From positions 1 through 22,154 of IMG/VR virus record IMGVR_UViG_3300021960_000579: 22,154 nucleotides of DNA; one strand, written 5' to 3'. The translations under genes and the position numbers were made by a program. Source of the DNA: a virus. The notes below the pieces were generated by a model that was given only the letters and a program-made list of their open reading frames with translations, did not search any database and was not told where the DNA came from. This document shows positions 1 to 5,018 of this stretch, in pieces (the stretch's first letter is position 1; every line of letters starts with the position of its first letter).

Positions 1-1
1 A

Positions 2-1048
2 AACTACATTATCAAGGGATGGTTGAGCGACGATAGCATGTCAATCGTGTATGGCGCGTCAAACGTGGGCAAAACTTTTTTCTGCCAAGACATGGCGTGG
101 CACGTTGCTGCAAATGAACCTTGGCAGGGCAATAAGGTGCGTGGTGGGCCTGTGCTTTACCTGCAAACTGAGGGCGGGCTGTCATGGCAAGCGCGTATTG
201 CTGCGCTGCGCAAGAAATATCCAGAACATAAAAACGTGCGCTTAGCGATGCGCGCTGCACCTATTAACCTGTTCAACAGCGAAGAGGACATGGGGCGGGT
301 CAAAGCAATCTTGGAAGAGATGACAAAGAAGTTTGGACCTGTGCGCATGATCGTGGTCGATACAATTAGCCGTGCCACACAGGGGCAGCTAAACGAAAAC
401 GACAATAGCGAAATGGCGCAATTCGTCGCAAATTGCGACTCTTTGCGTGCAGAAACTGGCATTCATGTGCAGATGGTGGCGCACTCTGGAAAAGATGCAT
501 CGAAGGGCGTGCGTGGCGCGTCAAGCCTAAAGGCGGCAGCAGATACAGAGATCGAACTAACGCTTGACGAAGAAATGAGCGTCAGAACAGCCGTTGCAAC
601 AAAACAGCGCGACATGGAAGTGGGCAAATCGTTCAACTTTATTCTGGAAACGCAAACGATGGGCGAAGATGATGACGGCGATCCCATCACAACCTGTACT
701 ATCCGCGAAGCCACAGGCGAAGAGATGGAGCAAAAGCGCAAGACAAAGATCACTGGCAAGCAGCAACTGTTATTCAAAAAGGTATTCTATCAGTTGCGCG
801 GTGAGCGTGTCGGCAAGCCAAACCCTGCAGGTGCGGGATGGCCTGACGCGGGTCGCTTCTGGTGCATCCCAGAGGAAACCATCAAGGATCACTTCAAGGG
901 AAAATTGGTGGGCGCAACCAATCCAAGCCAAACCTATAAACAGGCGGTAAATGGCTTGCTTGAGGGTGGTCATATTGCTGCAAATGAGGGTCAAATTTGG
1001 TTTACTGACAAGGATGGCATGCTGAAAGACCCGTTCGACGCTGACTAA
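2..1048 (+). CDS. RecA/RepA-like AAA ATPase (helicase-type), 5' truncated
   Basis: The frame is open from base 2, so the gene begins left of the window; the TTG at 23 is inside the protein. The first residues (IIKGWLSDDSMSIVYGASNVGKTFF, cut by the window) have the layout of AAA_25/RepA-like ATPases. Walker A is GASNVGKT (bases 53-76). Walker B is MIVVDT near base 350, followed by a QMVAHSGKD segment and GVRGASSLKAAAD, matching the sensor/arginine area of the hexameric RSF1010 RepA/RecA-fold family. The C-terminal third (about bases 750-1020) looks like a winged-helix domain. In phages such proteins act in DNA replication or recombination as ring ATPases, often with a primase. Family assignment is solid; the exact role (helicase or recombination ATPase) is inferred. 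Confidence 0.85.
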   Translation, partial: NYIIKGWLSDDSMSIVYGASNVGKTFFCQDMAWHVAANEPWQGNKVRGGPVLYLQTEGGLSWQARIAALRKKYPEHKNVRLAMRAAPINLFNSEEDMGRVKAILEEMTKKFGPVRMIVVDTISRATQGQLNENDNSEMAQFVANCDSLRAETGIHVQMVAHSGKDASKGVRGASSLKAAADTEIELTLDEEMSVRTAVATKQRDMEVGKSFNFILETQTMGEDDDGDPITTCTIREATGEEMEQKRKTKITGKQQLLFKKVFYQLRGERVGKPNPAGAGWPDAGRFWCIPEETIKDHFKGKLVGATNPSQTYKQAVNGLLEGGHIAANEGQIWFTDKDGMLKDPFDAD

Positions 1049-1090
1049 TAATGACATTAGCAGCAAAAACAACGACTTAGGTGCGGTAAA

Positions 1091-1116
1091 TATTAGTTTT
1101 ATTAGCGAAATATTAG
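1091..1116 (+). repeat. three TATTAG repeats about one helical turn apart
   Basis: TATTAG occurs at 1091, 1100 and 1111, within an AT-rich block flanked by imperfectly inverted GTGCGG and CCGCGCAC. Further CTAAT/ATTAG copies lie at about 1043-1057, 1131 and 1171-1176. The spacing of 9 and 11 bp would put sites on one face of the helix. This fits binding of a regulator or intrinsic bending. No function is known. Confidence 0.4.
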
Positions 1117-1130
1117 CCGCGCACTAACAA

Positions 1131-1176
1131 CTAATAATAATAATAAAATGCCTATAGGCATTATTATTAAATTAGT
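1131..1176. promoter_or_regulatory. dyad element, copy 1 (CCTATAGG-centred)
   Basis: A perfect 16-bp palindrome AATGCCTATAGGCATT, centred at 1154.5, is flanked by TAA-repeat and TTA-repeat arms. The first 39 nt match copy 2 at 5440-5486 except for two positions (20 and 29), which are symmetric: G/C here and A/T there. The symmetry is therefore kept by compensating changes. It sits about 10-55 bp upstream of the nuclease-like gene. It could be an operator for a dimeric phage regulator or an RNA hairpin in the leader. Confidence 0.6.
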
Positions 1177-1186
1177 GGGGCGAATT

Positions 1187-1855
1187 ATGATTGAGATTGA
1201 GACAACTGAAGATCATAGAACTGCAGCCAAAGAACAAGCTAAGAATATGAAGCATCTTGGATCGCTTACTGCAGGTAAAAGGGATGCGCATGCCGCGCTT
1301 GCTGAGATTGTAGCGTGCGAATATGTGGGCGGCGAAATGGTGCGAGACTACAACCACGATTTTAAAACGTGGTGGGGCTTGAAGGTAGACGTAAAGAGTA
1401 AAATGCGTAGCGTACCGCCTGAGCCACATTTTGACGTAAATATTTTAGAATACACAAGGAAACAGGCATGCGACTTTTTGCTTTTCACCAGTGTTCTAAA
1501 AAATGGCTCTAAGGTTTGGATTTGTGGCGGGTATGGCAAGCAAGCATTCCTGCGCGATGCAAAGCTAATTAGGGCAGGTGAAACGCTTGGGTCAAATGGG
1601 CTAAAGATCACCCAAAACAATTATAGCATGCAGATCAAAGACATTTGGCAAGCTGAACCTGTGGTCAAAATGCTGCGTGGTGAGGGCGAGGCCAAGGCAA
1701 GGCCGCTGCACAAAATCCTACAAAGCATCCACACGCTAGAAGAGCTTGAAGGGCTTGCCAATCGTCGCAAATGGTTGCGCTCAGATTTGCCGCGTTGGAC
1801 TGAGGCAGAAATTGCGCAAATCAAGGAAAGAAAATGGCAGATCGAAAACCTATAG
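1187..1855 (+). CDS. probable PD-(D/E)XK-fold nuclease
   Basis: The start at 1187 is preferred because GGGG lies 6 bp upstream. The earlier ATG at 1148 lies inside the dyad element, has no ribosome site and would add 13 odd residues. The 222-residue protein has an N-terminal helix with AALAEIVACEYVGGE (candidate Glu40/Glu45), then D58 followed by the strand GLKVDVKSK with D68-x-K70, and a later alternating strand-helix segment DFLLFTSV. This is the order expected for PD-(D/E)XK nucleases. Residues 170-222 form a charged helical tail. It lies downstream of a replication-type ATPase, so recombination, resolution or host-DNA degradation are plausible roles. The fold is an inference from motifs; no closer family was recognised. 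Confidence 0.6.
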   Translation: MIEIETTEDHRTAAKEQAKNMKHLGSLTAGKRDAHAALAEIVACEYVGGEMVRDYNHDFKTWWGLKVDVKSKMRSVPPEPHFDVNILEYTRKQACDFLLFTSVLKNGSKVWICGGYGKQAFLRDAKLIRAGETLGSNGLKITQNNYSMQIKDIWQAEPVVKMLRGEGEAKARPLHKILQSIHTLEELEGLANRRKWLRSDLPRWTEAEIAQIKERKWQIENL

Positions 1856-2019
1856 TGTGGACCGTGCATCCAGATGGCGTTCACGTCCACACAGAGGGCC
1901 GCCTGATAGGGGTAATACCTGTTTCGCAGGGTATGTACCTGATCGAGCAGTTAGCGCCCTCTGTGGTGGCTTATATGCACTCACTGCAGGACAAACAAAA
2001 AACCCCGCAACCTGACTAG
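1834..2019 (+). CDS. small hypothetical protein, 61 aa
   Basis: The ATG at 1834 lies inside the last codons of the preceding gene, 22 bp before its stop, and is preceded by AAGGAAAG at good distance, so translation is probably coupled. The product begins MADRKPIVWTVHPDGVHVH and is soluble, with a short beta-rich N-terminal half and a helical C-terminal half ending in a Gln/Lys/Pro tail. The stop codon TAG (2017-2019) falls in the loop of the convergent terminator hairpin. No family recognised. Confidence 0.65.
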   Translation: MADRKPIVWTVHPDGVHVHTEGRLIGVIPVSQGMYLIEQLAPSVVAYMHSLQDKQKTPQPD

Positions 2020-2030
2020 CAGGAGCGGGG
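1991..2030 (-). terminator. rho-independent terminator of the minus-strand operon
   Basis: Stem CCCCGC (2003-2008) pairs with GCGGGG (2025-2030). An inner CCTG/CAGG stem tops it with a five-base loop. On the minus strand the hairpin is followed by six T's (complement of 1997-2002) then GTTTG, a classic terminator. On the + strand only CATTTTG follows, so it would be weaker for the rightward genes that converge here. Confidence 0.85.
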
Positions 2031-2056
2031 CATTTTGTGGCGAATGTTTGTTTCAA

Positions 2057-2386
2057 TTATTCATCGGCTGTATCGTCGTCGTCTGACATTTCAAACCAGA
2101 TACCCGCGCCAAAATCCCAATCAAGGCCATGCTCTCGCATGTTTTCTATTTGGTGATCGCATGGCTCAGTTCTGCTGAATGCGTTGTATAAACCCCACCG
2201 CGCGTTATCTAGCTCTCTAAGATCGCTCAGCAGAATTTCGAAACCATCGCTAACGCTGTCGATGATGCTGTTGACTGAGGCTTGCGCCTCTATCAATGCT
2301 TTGCGCTGCTCAGGTGTTAAACCTCGCATACCTAAGTTGCGGCTCTGCATACCCTCAAGCATGTCGATGTAATCTTGTTTAGTCAT
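2057..2386 (-). CDS. small hypothetical protein, 109 aa (last gene of minus operon)
   Basis: The start at 2386 has GAAAGGACACGCT directly upstream, a variant of the ribosome site shared by this operon. The protein is acidic and mostly helical: MTKQDYIDMLEGMQSRNLG at the start, a Pro-Glu-Gln helix, a helical stretch with FEILLSDLRELD, then an aromatic segment and a DDDD-containing acidic tail ending at 2057. It follows the 97-aa gene by 13 nt and is followed by the operon terminator. No family recognised. Its acidity could suit a DNA mimic or host-protein binder, but nothing in the sequence proves that. Confidence 0.75.
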   Translation of the reverse strand: MTKQDYIDMLEGMQSRNLGMRGLTPEQRKALIEAQASVNSIIDSVSDGFEILLSDLRELDNARWGLYNAFSRTEPCDHQIENMREHGLDWDFGAGIWFEMSDDDDTADE

Positions 2387-2399
2387 AGCGTGTCCTTTC

Positions 2400-2693
2400 T
2401 TATTTAAACGCTGTTAAAATTAGTTCTGCGCGCTCTGTGTCGCTTTGTTGCTGCAGCAACTCACGTAGCTGCAATTCAAGGCGCTCAACATCCGCAAGCG
2501 CTTTGTTTAGTATGTCATCAAGCTCATTGGCTTGACGTTCGATAATGGCGCAAGCAACCTCGCGGCCCGCATGGTCAAGCACGGTCACGCGCTTGATATT
2601 GGTTTGCATTGCGCCGTTCTGCGTAATCGCTGCGCTCAACTTTTGGTCAAGCGCGTCTGCGTTTACTAATGCTTTGCTGATTGTGTTGGTCAT
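2400..2693 (-). CDS. small coiled-coil protein, 97 aa
   Basis: The ATG (2691-2693) overlaps the TGA of the upstream gene as ATGA, with GGAGG 9 bases upstream inside that gene, so translation is coupled. The N-terminal half is a helix then a short beta stretch (IKRVTVLDHAGREVACAII). Residues 55-97 are a long Leu/Glu/Gln helix (DVERLELQLRELLQQQSD) with heptad-like spacing, suggesting a dimeric coiled coil. It lacks the hairpin leader of the early genes in the operon. Function unknown. Confidence 0.7.
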   Translation of the reverse strand: MTNTISKALVNADALDQKLSAAITQNGAMQTNIKRVTVLDHAGREVACAIIERQANELDDILNKALADVERLELQLRELLQQQSDTERAELILTAFK

Positions 2694-2881
2694 AGCGCGG
2701 CCTCCAACATGCCCTCGAACTGTTCAACAATATCGTCGGTCATCTTGCGATTGATTGGCAAACGTAAATCTAATTCATGGCGCAACGTGTCGAGGGCGTA
2801 AACAAATTTATCCTCTGTCGCTGCGTATTCCATAGCGCGGTCAAGCGATACCAAACGCTGCATTTTTTCTGTTAGTGTCAT
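2690..2881 (-). CDS. small helical hypothetical protein, 63 aa
   Basis: The ATG at 2879-2881 is preceded by GAAAGGACAGAGC, one base different from the operon's shared ribosome-site block. An upstream in-frame ATG at 2935 lies inside the preceding gene and would only add translated leader, so it is rejected. The 63 residues are almost wholly helical and charged (MTLTEKMQRLVSLDRAMEY at the start). The stop overlaps the next start as ATGA. No family recognised. Confidence 0.7.
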   Translation of the reverse strand: MTLTEKMQRLVSLDRAMEYAATEDKFVYALDTLRHELDLRLPINRKMTDDIVEQFEGMLEAAL

Positions 2882-2894
2882 GCTCTGTCCTTTC

Positions 2895-3062
2895 TTACAG
2901 TTCGATGATGAATAGATGACCATCAAGGTCAACAAATTGGTGGGCCTCTGTGATTGCTACCGTGTAGTCAGGATCAAGAGGATCAGCAGCGCAAAAGACA
3001 ACGTGCCCATCGTGCCACATGTTGTGCGCTTGCTCTGTGTCGTAGGTTTCTAGCTCTGTCAT
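2895..3062 (-). CDS. small hypothetical protein, 55 aa
   Basis: The start at 3062 follows GAAAGGACACAGC, identical to the ribosome-site block of the hairpin-led genes, and this block begins inside the stop (TGA) of the 35-aa gene upstream. The product is short and acidic, with His/Trp-rich N-terminal part (QAHNMWHDGHVVFCAADP) and beta-like C-terminal half (HQFVDLDGHLFIIEL). The hairpin itself is missing here. No family recognised. Confidence 0.65.
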   Translation of the reverse strand: MTELETYDTEQAHNMWHDGHVVFCAADPLDPDYTVAITEAHQFVDLDGHLFIIEL

Positions 3063-3073
3063 GCTGTGTCCTT

Positions 3074-3181
3074 TCATGGTGTCACGTATAAAAACGCGAA
3101 TGTGATAATGATTACTGCCACGCCACCTAGCCAATCTGACAAGGTGGCATGCTTTGCTGCCTCAATGAATTGCTTGATCAT
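3074..3181 (-). CDS. 35-aa single-pass membrane micro-protein
   Basis: The ATG (3179-3181) overlaps the stop of the upstream gene as ATGA; GAGGGG lies just upstream. The protein is MIKQFIEAAKHATLSDW followed by a hydrophobic stretch of about 16 residues (GGVAVIIITFAFLYV) and the end TP. This is one predicted membrane helix with an amphipathic N-terminus. It fills an otherwise empty 116-bp gap and its stop merges with the next gene's ribosome site, which supports it being real. Phage micro-proteins of this shape often act on the inner membrane (lysis timing, exclusion), but the role here is unknown. Confidence 0.6.
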   Translation of the reverse strand: MIKQFIEAAKHATLSDWLGGVAVIIITFAFLYVTP

Positions 3182-3405
3182 TTTGCCAACCCCTCAATCA
3201 ATGATTGCGGAACAACGCGCGCATCGCCGAACGCATCGCCTAAATATTTCTTGATATGCTTTGACGTTGTTGGACTAAACTTTGTGTCAGTCTTAAACGC
3301 GCCTTGGTCATCCCAACCCGCAACAGGTGTTGAATATGAAAAGGCAAAGGTCATGCCGTTGATTTGCAATTCTGTCAGATTGCTTGCGATTGTTTTGATT
3401 TTCAT
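3178..3405 (-). CDS. small hypothetical protein, 75 aa (FSYxTPVA / TTSKHI type)
   Basis: The start at 3405 is set by the conserved leader ending GAAAGGACACAGC just upstream; reading further upstream translates the hairpin leader and is an artefact. The protein has MKIKTIASNLTELQINGM, a beta strand with FAFSYSTPVAGW, then FSPTTSKHIKKYLG. From memory this resembles a small family found in phages and plasmids with an FSYxTPVA strand and a TTSKHI helix; no function is established for it that I know. Its stop overlaps the 35-aa membrane gene. Confidence 0.75.
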   Translation of the reverse strand: MKIKTIASNLTELQINGMTFAFSYSTPVAGWDDQGAFKTDTKFSPTTSKHIKKYLGDAFGDARVVPQSLIEGLAK

Positions 3406-3472
3406 GCTGTGTCCTTTCTTTGGTTTGATTGCATGTGCAGGCAATGCCGTGACATTGCCCCAGATGAAATCA
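3406..3472 (-). ncRNA. covarying hairpin leader, copy 1
   Basis: This 67-nt leader begins with the stop TGA of the upstream gene and ends at the base before the next ATG. Outer stem P1 pairs TGATTTCAT with ATGCAATCA (one T-C mismatch). Inner stem P2 is GGCAATGT/GCATTGCC (last pair U-G) with loop CACG. The tail AACCAAAGAAAGGACACAGC carries the Shine-Dalgarno AAAGGA and looks unstructured. Identical to copy 2. Confidence 0.75.
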
Positions 3473-3727
3473 GTCATCCCAACCGTGGCCTAACTCAATC
3501 GCATTTTCCAAGGCGATCTCAACCATATCTGCGGCGAAGTTGGGGAACGCTGCGCGGTCAATCGTAAATGGTGCGAAATTCTCTAAACGCTCTGACAAGA
3601 TGTCATAAGCGATAAAGCAATCCTCAGCGTCTGCATGCGCGTTATCATCGCGGCGACAGTCGCCAATGCCCTCAAGCTCAGTAAGCAAAAGCTCAAGATT
3701 GTTTTTGGTTTTGATATGTAAGTTCAT
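3470..3727 (-). CDS. small acidic hypothetical protein, 85 aa
   Basis: The start at 3727 follows the shared leader (copy 2); the longer in-frame version from 3766 only translates that leader. The product is acidic and helical: MNLHIKTKNNLELLLTELEG, then a Cys-Arg-Arg-Asp segment, a helix with ERLENFAPF, and an Ala/Glu helix ending GHGWDD. Its TGA stop is the first triplet of leader copy 1. No family recognised. Confidence 0.7.
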   Translation of the reverse strand: MNLHIKTKNNLELLLTELEGIGDCRRDDNAHADAEDCFIAYDILSERLENFAPFTIDRAAFPNFAADMVEIALENAIELGHGWDD

Positions 3728-3794
3728 GCTGTGTCCTTTCTTTGGTTTGATTGCATGTGCAGGCAATGCCGTGACATTGCCCCAGATGAAATCA
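3728..3794 (-). ncRNA. covarying hairpin leader, copy 2
   Basis: Sequence identical to copy 1 over all 67 nt, again starting with the TGA of the upstream gene and ending at the next ATG. P2 is GGCAATGT/GCATTGCC with loop CACG. The identity to copy 1, compared with the diverged inner stems of copies 3 and 4, suggests a recent duplication or gene conversion. Confidence 0.75.
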
Positions 3795-4100
3795 GTTTTT
3801 AATTGTATGCGCCAACGTCACGTTTGCGCTGGTTGTGGGATTGCCATTGCCAACAATGAACGTGTAGCGATGAATATCGCATGCCAAAACGCCAAAACGA
3901 GTTGCATCGTGATGCTTGCTGAAATGTGGTTCTTCTTCCATATCTACTGGTTCGGACGTACCGTAAGTCTCAACCGACCAGTGGCAAAAATCATGGAACG
4001 CTTTTTCATCCTCATATTCAAATCCGCTTGTGTCATCGTAAAACAATGCAGTGGCCCAGAAATCAGGCAATTCCAATGTTATGGTCTCCATCTTTGTCAT
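3792..4100 (-). CDS. small hypothetical protein, 102 aa
   Basis: The start at 4100 follows leader copy 3; a second Met at residue 4 is possible but the leader spacing favours the first. The sequence has a short beta start (ITLELPDFWATALFYDD), an acidic aromatic middle, then EEPHFSKHHDATRFGVLACD and a beta strand YTFIVGNG. From memory this resembles a small bacterial/phage family with WAxALxxGD near the start and HDAxxxGVLA near the end; no activity is known to me. The stop TGA is the first triplet of leader copy 2. Confidence 0.7.
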   Translation of the reverse strand: MTKMETITLELPDFWATALFYDDTSGFEYEDEKAFHDFCHWSVETYGTSEPVDMEEEPHFSKHHDATRFGVLACDIHRYTFIVGNGNPTTSANVTLAHTIKN

Positions 4101-4167
4101 GCTGTGTCCTTTCTTTGGTTTGATTGCATGTGAAGGCAGTCTCGAAAGACTGCCCCAGATGAAATCA
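4101..4167 (-). ncRNA. covarying hairpin leader, copy 3
   Basis: Same 67-nt length and same P1 and tail as copies 1 and 2, but P2 is GGCAGTCT/AGACTGCC with a TTCG tetraloop. Three P2 base pairs differ from copy 1 (G-C for A-T, C-G for G-C, and T-A for T-G), each change keeping pairing. It starts with the TGA of the upstream gene. Confidence 0.8.
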
Positions 4168-4407
4168 AAGGTTGCTTGTGTTTACTGCACGTATGACACC
4201 GTGTCGCGTCATCCATGCCGTGTTGTTGATCAAGAAGCGCTCACCATCATTTTGTGTGACGGTCAGCCCTTCACGCTCTGCGGCGCGTTGCATTGCACCA
4301 GCATCACCGTAAGGTAAGTCAAAGGCACCTGATTGGATCAGGTAGTAGTTAACGATTGAACCGTGGTTTGCTGCGCGGTGCATTGTGCGTGTGATGATAT
4401 TTTTCAT
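4165..4407 (-). CDS. small hypothetical protein, 80 aa (first gene of minus operon)
   Basis: The start at 4407 follows leader copy 4 with the shared GAAAGGACACAGC block. The frame stays open upstream to 4608, but that part lacks a ribosome site and runs through the leader hairpin, so it is not taken. The protein has a basic helical start (MKNIITRTMHRAANHG), a beta segment NYYLIQSGAFDLPYGD, a helix with MQRAAEREGLTV and a C-terminal part with FLINNTAWMTRHGVIRAV. It is promoter-proximal and probably the most abundant early product. No family recognised. Confidence 0.7.
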   Translation of the reverse strand: MKNIITRTMHRAANHGSIVNYYLIQSGAFDLPYGDAGAMQRAAEREGLTVTQNDGERFLINNTAWMTRHGVIRAVNTSNL

Positions 4408-4475
4408 GCTGTGTCCTTTCTTTGGTTTGATTGCATGGTGATGCAGCATCGAAATGCTGCACTCGATACAATCGA
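4408..4475 (-). ncRNA. covarying hairpin leader, copy 4
   Basis: The most diverged copy (68 nt). P2 is TGCAGCAT/ATGCTGCA with loop TTCG. P1 is GATTGTAT/ATGCAATC, fully paired (one U-G), where the other copies carry a T-C mismatch. There is no upstream gene here, so the element does not depend on a preceding stop codon. It sits at the end of the long 5' untranslated region of the operon. Confidence 0.75.
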
Positions 4476-4643
4476 AGAGAAACAAACATTCGCCTGAAAC
4501 CACGTTGCGGGCCATGATCTGATTTAGGGGTTCCTCACAGGTACAGCGGGCGACAACGTACAAGTCGTGCGGCCTATATGGCCTGAGCTGAGAGGCGGGG
4601 CGTGTCATGCGCGGGGCAATGCCCGATCTCTCAACCTATCAAA
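4476..4643 (-). other. long 5' untranslated region of the minus operon
   Basis: If transcription starts near 4637, about 160 nt precede leader copy 4. I see possible pairing of ACGTTG (4502-4507) with CAACGT (4554-4559), GGCC-N5-GGCC (4571-4583) and GGGC-AAT-GCCC (4614-4624). No ribosome site and no convincing gene were found. Known riboswitch classes were not recognised. Confidence 0.35.
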
Positions 4644-4661
4644 TTGATAGCATGGATCGGG
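4622..4661. promoter_or_regulatory. nested inverted repeat, operator-like
   Basis: CCCGATC (4622-4628) and GATCGGG (4655-4661) enclose the 15-bp dyad CTATCAAATTGATAG (4636-4650). The inner dyad covers the predicted -10 of the minus-strand promoter, so a bound dimer would block transcription. Confidence 0.6.
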
Positions 4662-4673
4662 AAAGGGCGTCAA
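4644..4673 (-). promoter_or_regulatory. predicted sigma70-type promoter of the minus operon
   Basis: On the minus strand TTGACG (4673-4668) lies 18 bp before TATCAA (4649-4644), five and four matches to consensus. Being a host-type promoter placed before the small-gene operon, it suits early expression. It overlaps one TATC-N5-GATA dyad and lies next to another. Confidence 0.5.
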
Positions 4674-4683
4674 CTAAAAATGT

Positions 4684-4696
4684 TATCTAAATGATA
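4684..4696. promoter_or_regulatory. second TATC-N5-GATA dyad
   Basis: TATCTAAATGATA repeats the TATC-N5-GATA plan of the dyad at 4637-4649 with a centre-to-centre distance of 47 bp. It lies just upstream of the predicted -35 of the minus promoter, a usual place for a second operator. Confidence 0.5.
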
Positions 4697-4735
4697 GGTT
4701 TTTTACGGGCAGCCCTAAAGGGCTGAGAATGTCAA

Positions 4736-4858
4736 ACAATGGGCAAAATATATCGCGATGATAGCAAAATTAGGGGTAACGACATTTTATGACCTGAGCA
4801 TTGCGAGAAATTTACCTGCACTCAGCGGGCGTTTCTGGGCCTCTCAGAGGTATTTCAC
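4736..4858. other. non-coding stretch, nothing recognised
   Basis: This AT-rich part of the divergent region holds no convincing gene; short open frames here lack ribosome sites and have implausible composition. Just to its left, AGCCC-TAAA-GGGCT (4711-4724) forms a small hairpin without a T-run. Confidence 0.4.
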
Positions 4859-4914
4859 GTTTTGTTCTGGTTTTGCGGCAGTTTTGCGTGGGTGCGCGGT
4901 ATACCATTGTTTTG
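4859..4914 (+). repeat. GTTTTG direct repeats with 11-bp period
   Basis: GTTTTG starts at 4859, 4870 and 4881, exactly 11 bp apart, with a fourth at 4909. The third and fourth units share GTTTTGCGTGG/GTTTTGCTTGG (10 of 11). Phased T-tracts suggest bending or iteron-like protein binding. No gene overlaps them. Confidence 0.55.
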
Positions 4915-5018
4915 CTTGGTATTTCATTGTGCGGGATTTGGCAGAGTGAGTGCAAAGCTGGACGCAACGCACATTGAAACACAGAGTTGCGCACGGGCGC
5001 GCGCGAATAGCACATTGT

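Noticed and set aside
1148-1186. Upstream ATG for the nuclease-like gene
   Set aside because: It lies within the palindrome, has no ribosome site and adds an unlikely sequence; the ATG at 1187 is better.
3406-3477. N-terminal extensions of the minus genes ending KPKKGHSM
   Set aside because: The shared peptide only reflects the shared leader nucleotides read in one frame; the start after GAAAGGACACAGC is clear.
3406-4475. Integron attC-like recombination sites between small-gene cassettes
   Set aside because: Folded structure and cassette look are suggestive, but conserved GTT core triplets and an integrase are missing, and the leaders are fixed relative to the next ATG.
3406-4475. CRISPR array or transcription terminators for the repeated hairpins
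   Set aside because: Spacing units are whole genes with ribosome sites, not spacers, and no T-run follows any of the hairpins.
4502-4559. tRNA-like fold in the leader of the minus operon
   Set aside because: Only a 6-bp outer stem is present; no anticodon arm, no T-loop consensus and no CCA-type acceptor.
4408-4608. N-terminal extension of the first minus gene, starting at 4608
   Set aside because: It would translate the covarying hairpin leader, has no ribosome site, and the other genes with the same leader start right after it.
4711-4724. AGCCC-TAAA-GGGCT hairpin as terminator
   Set aside because: No T-run on either strand after the stem.
4758-4949. Open frame of 63 codons on the + strand
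   Set aside because: No ribosome site, composition unlike neighbours, and it overlaps the phased GTTTTG repeats.
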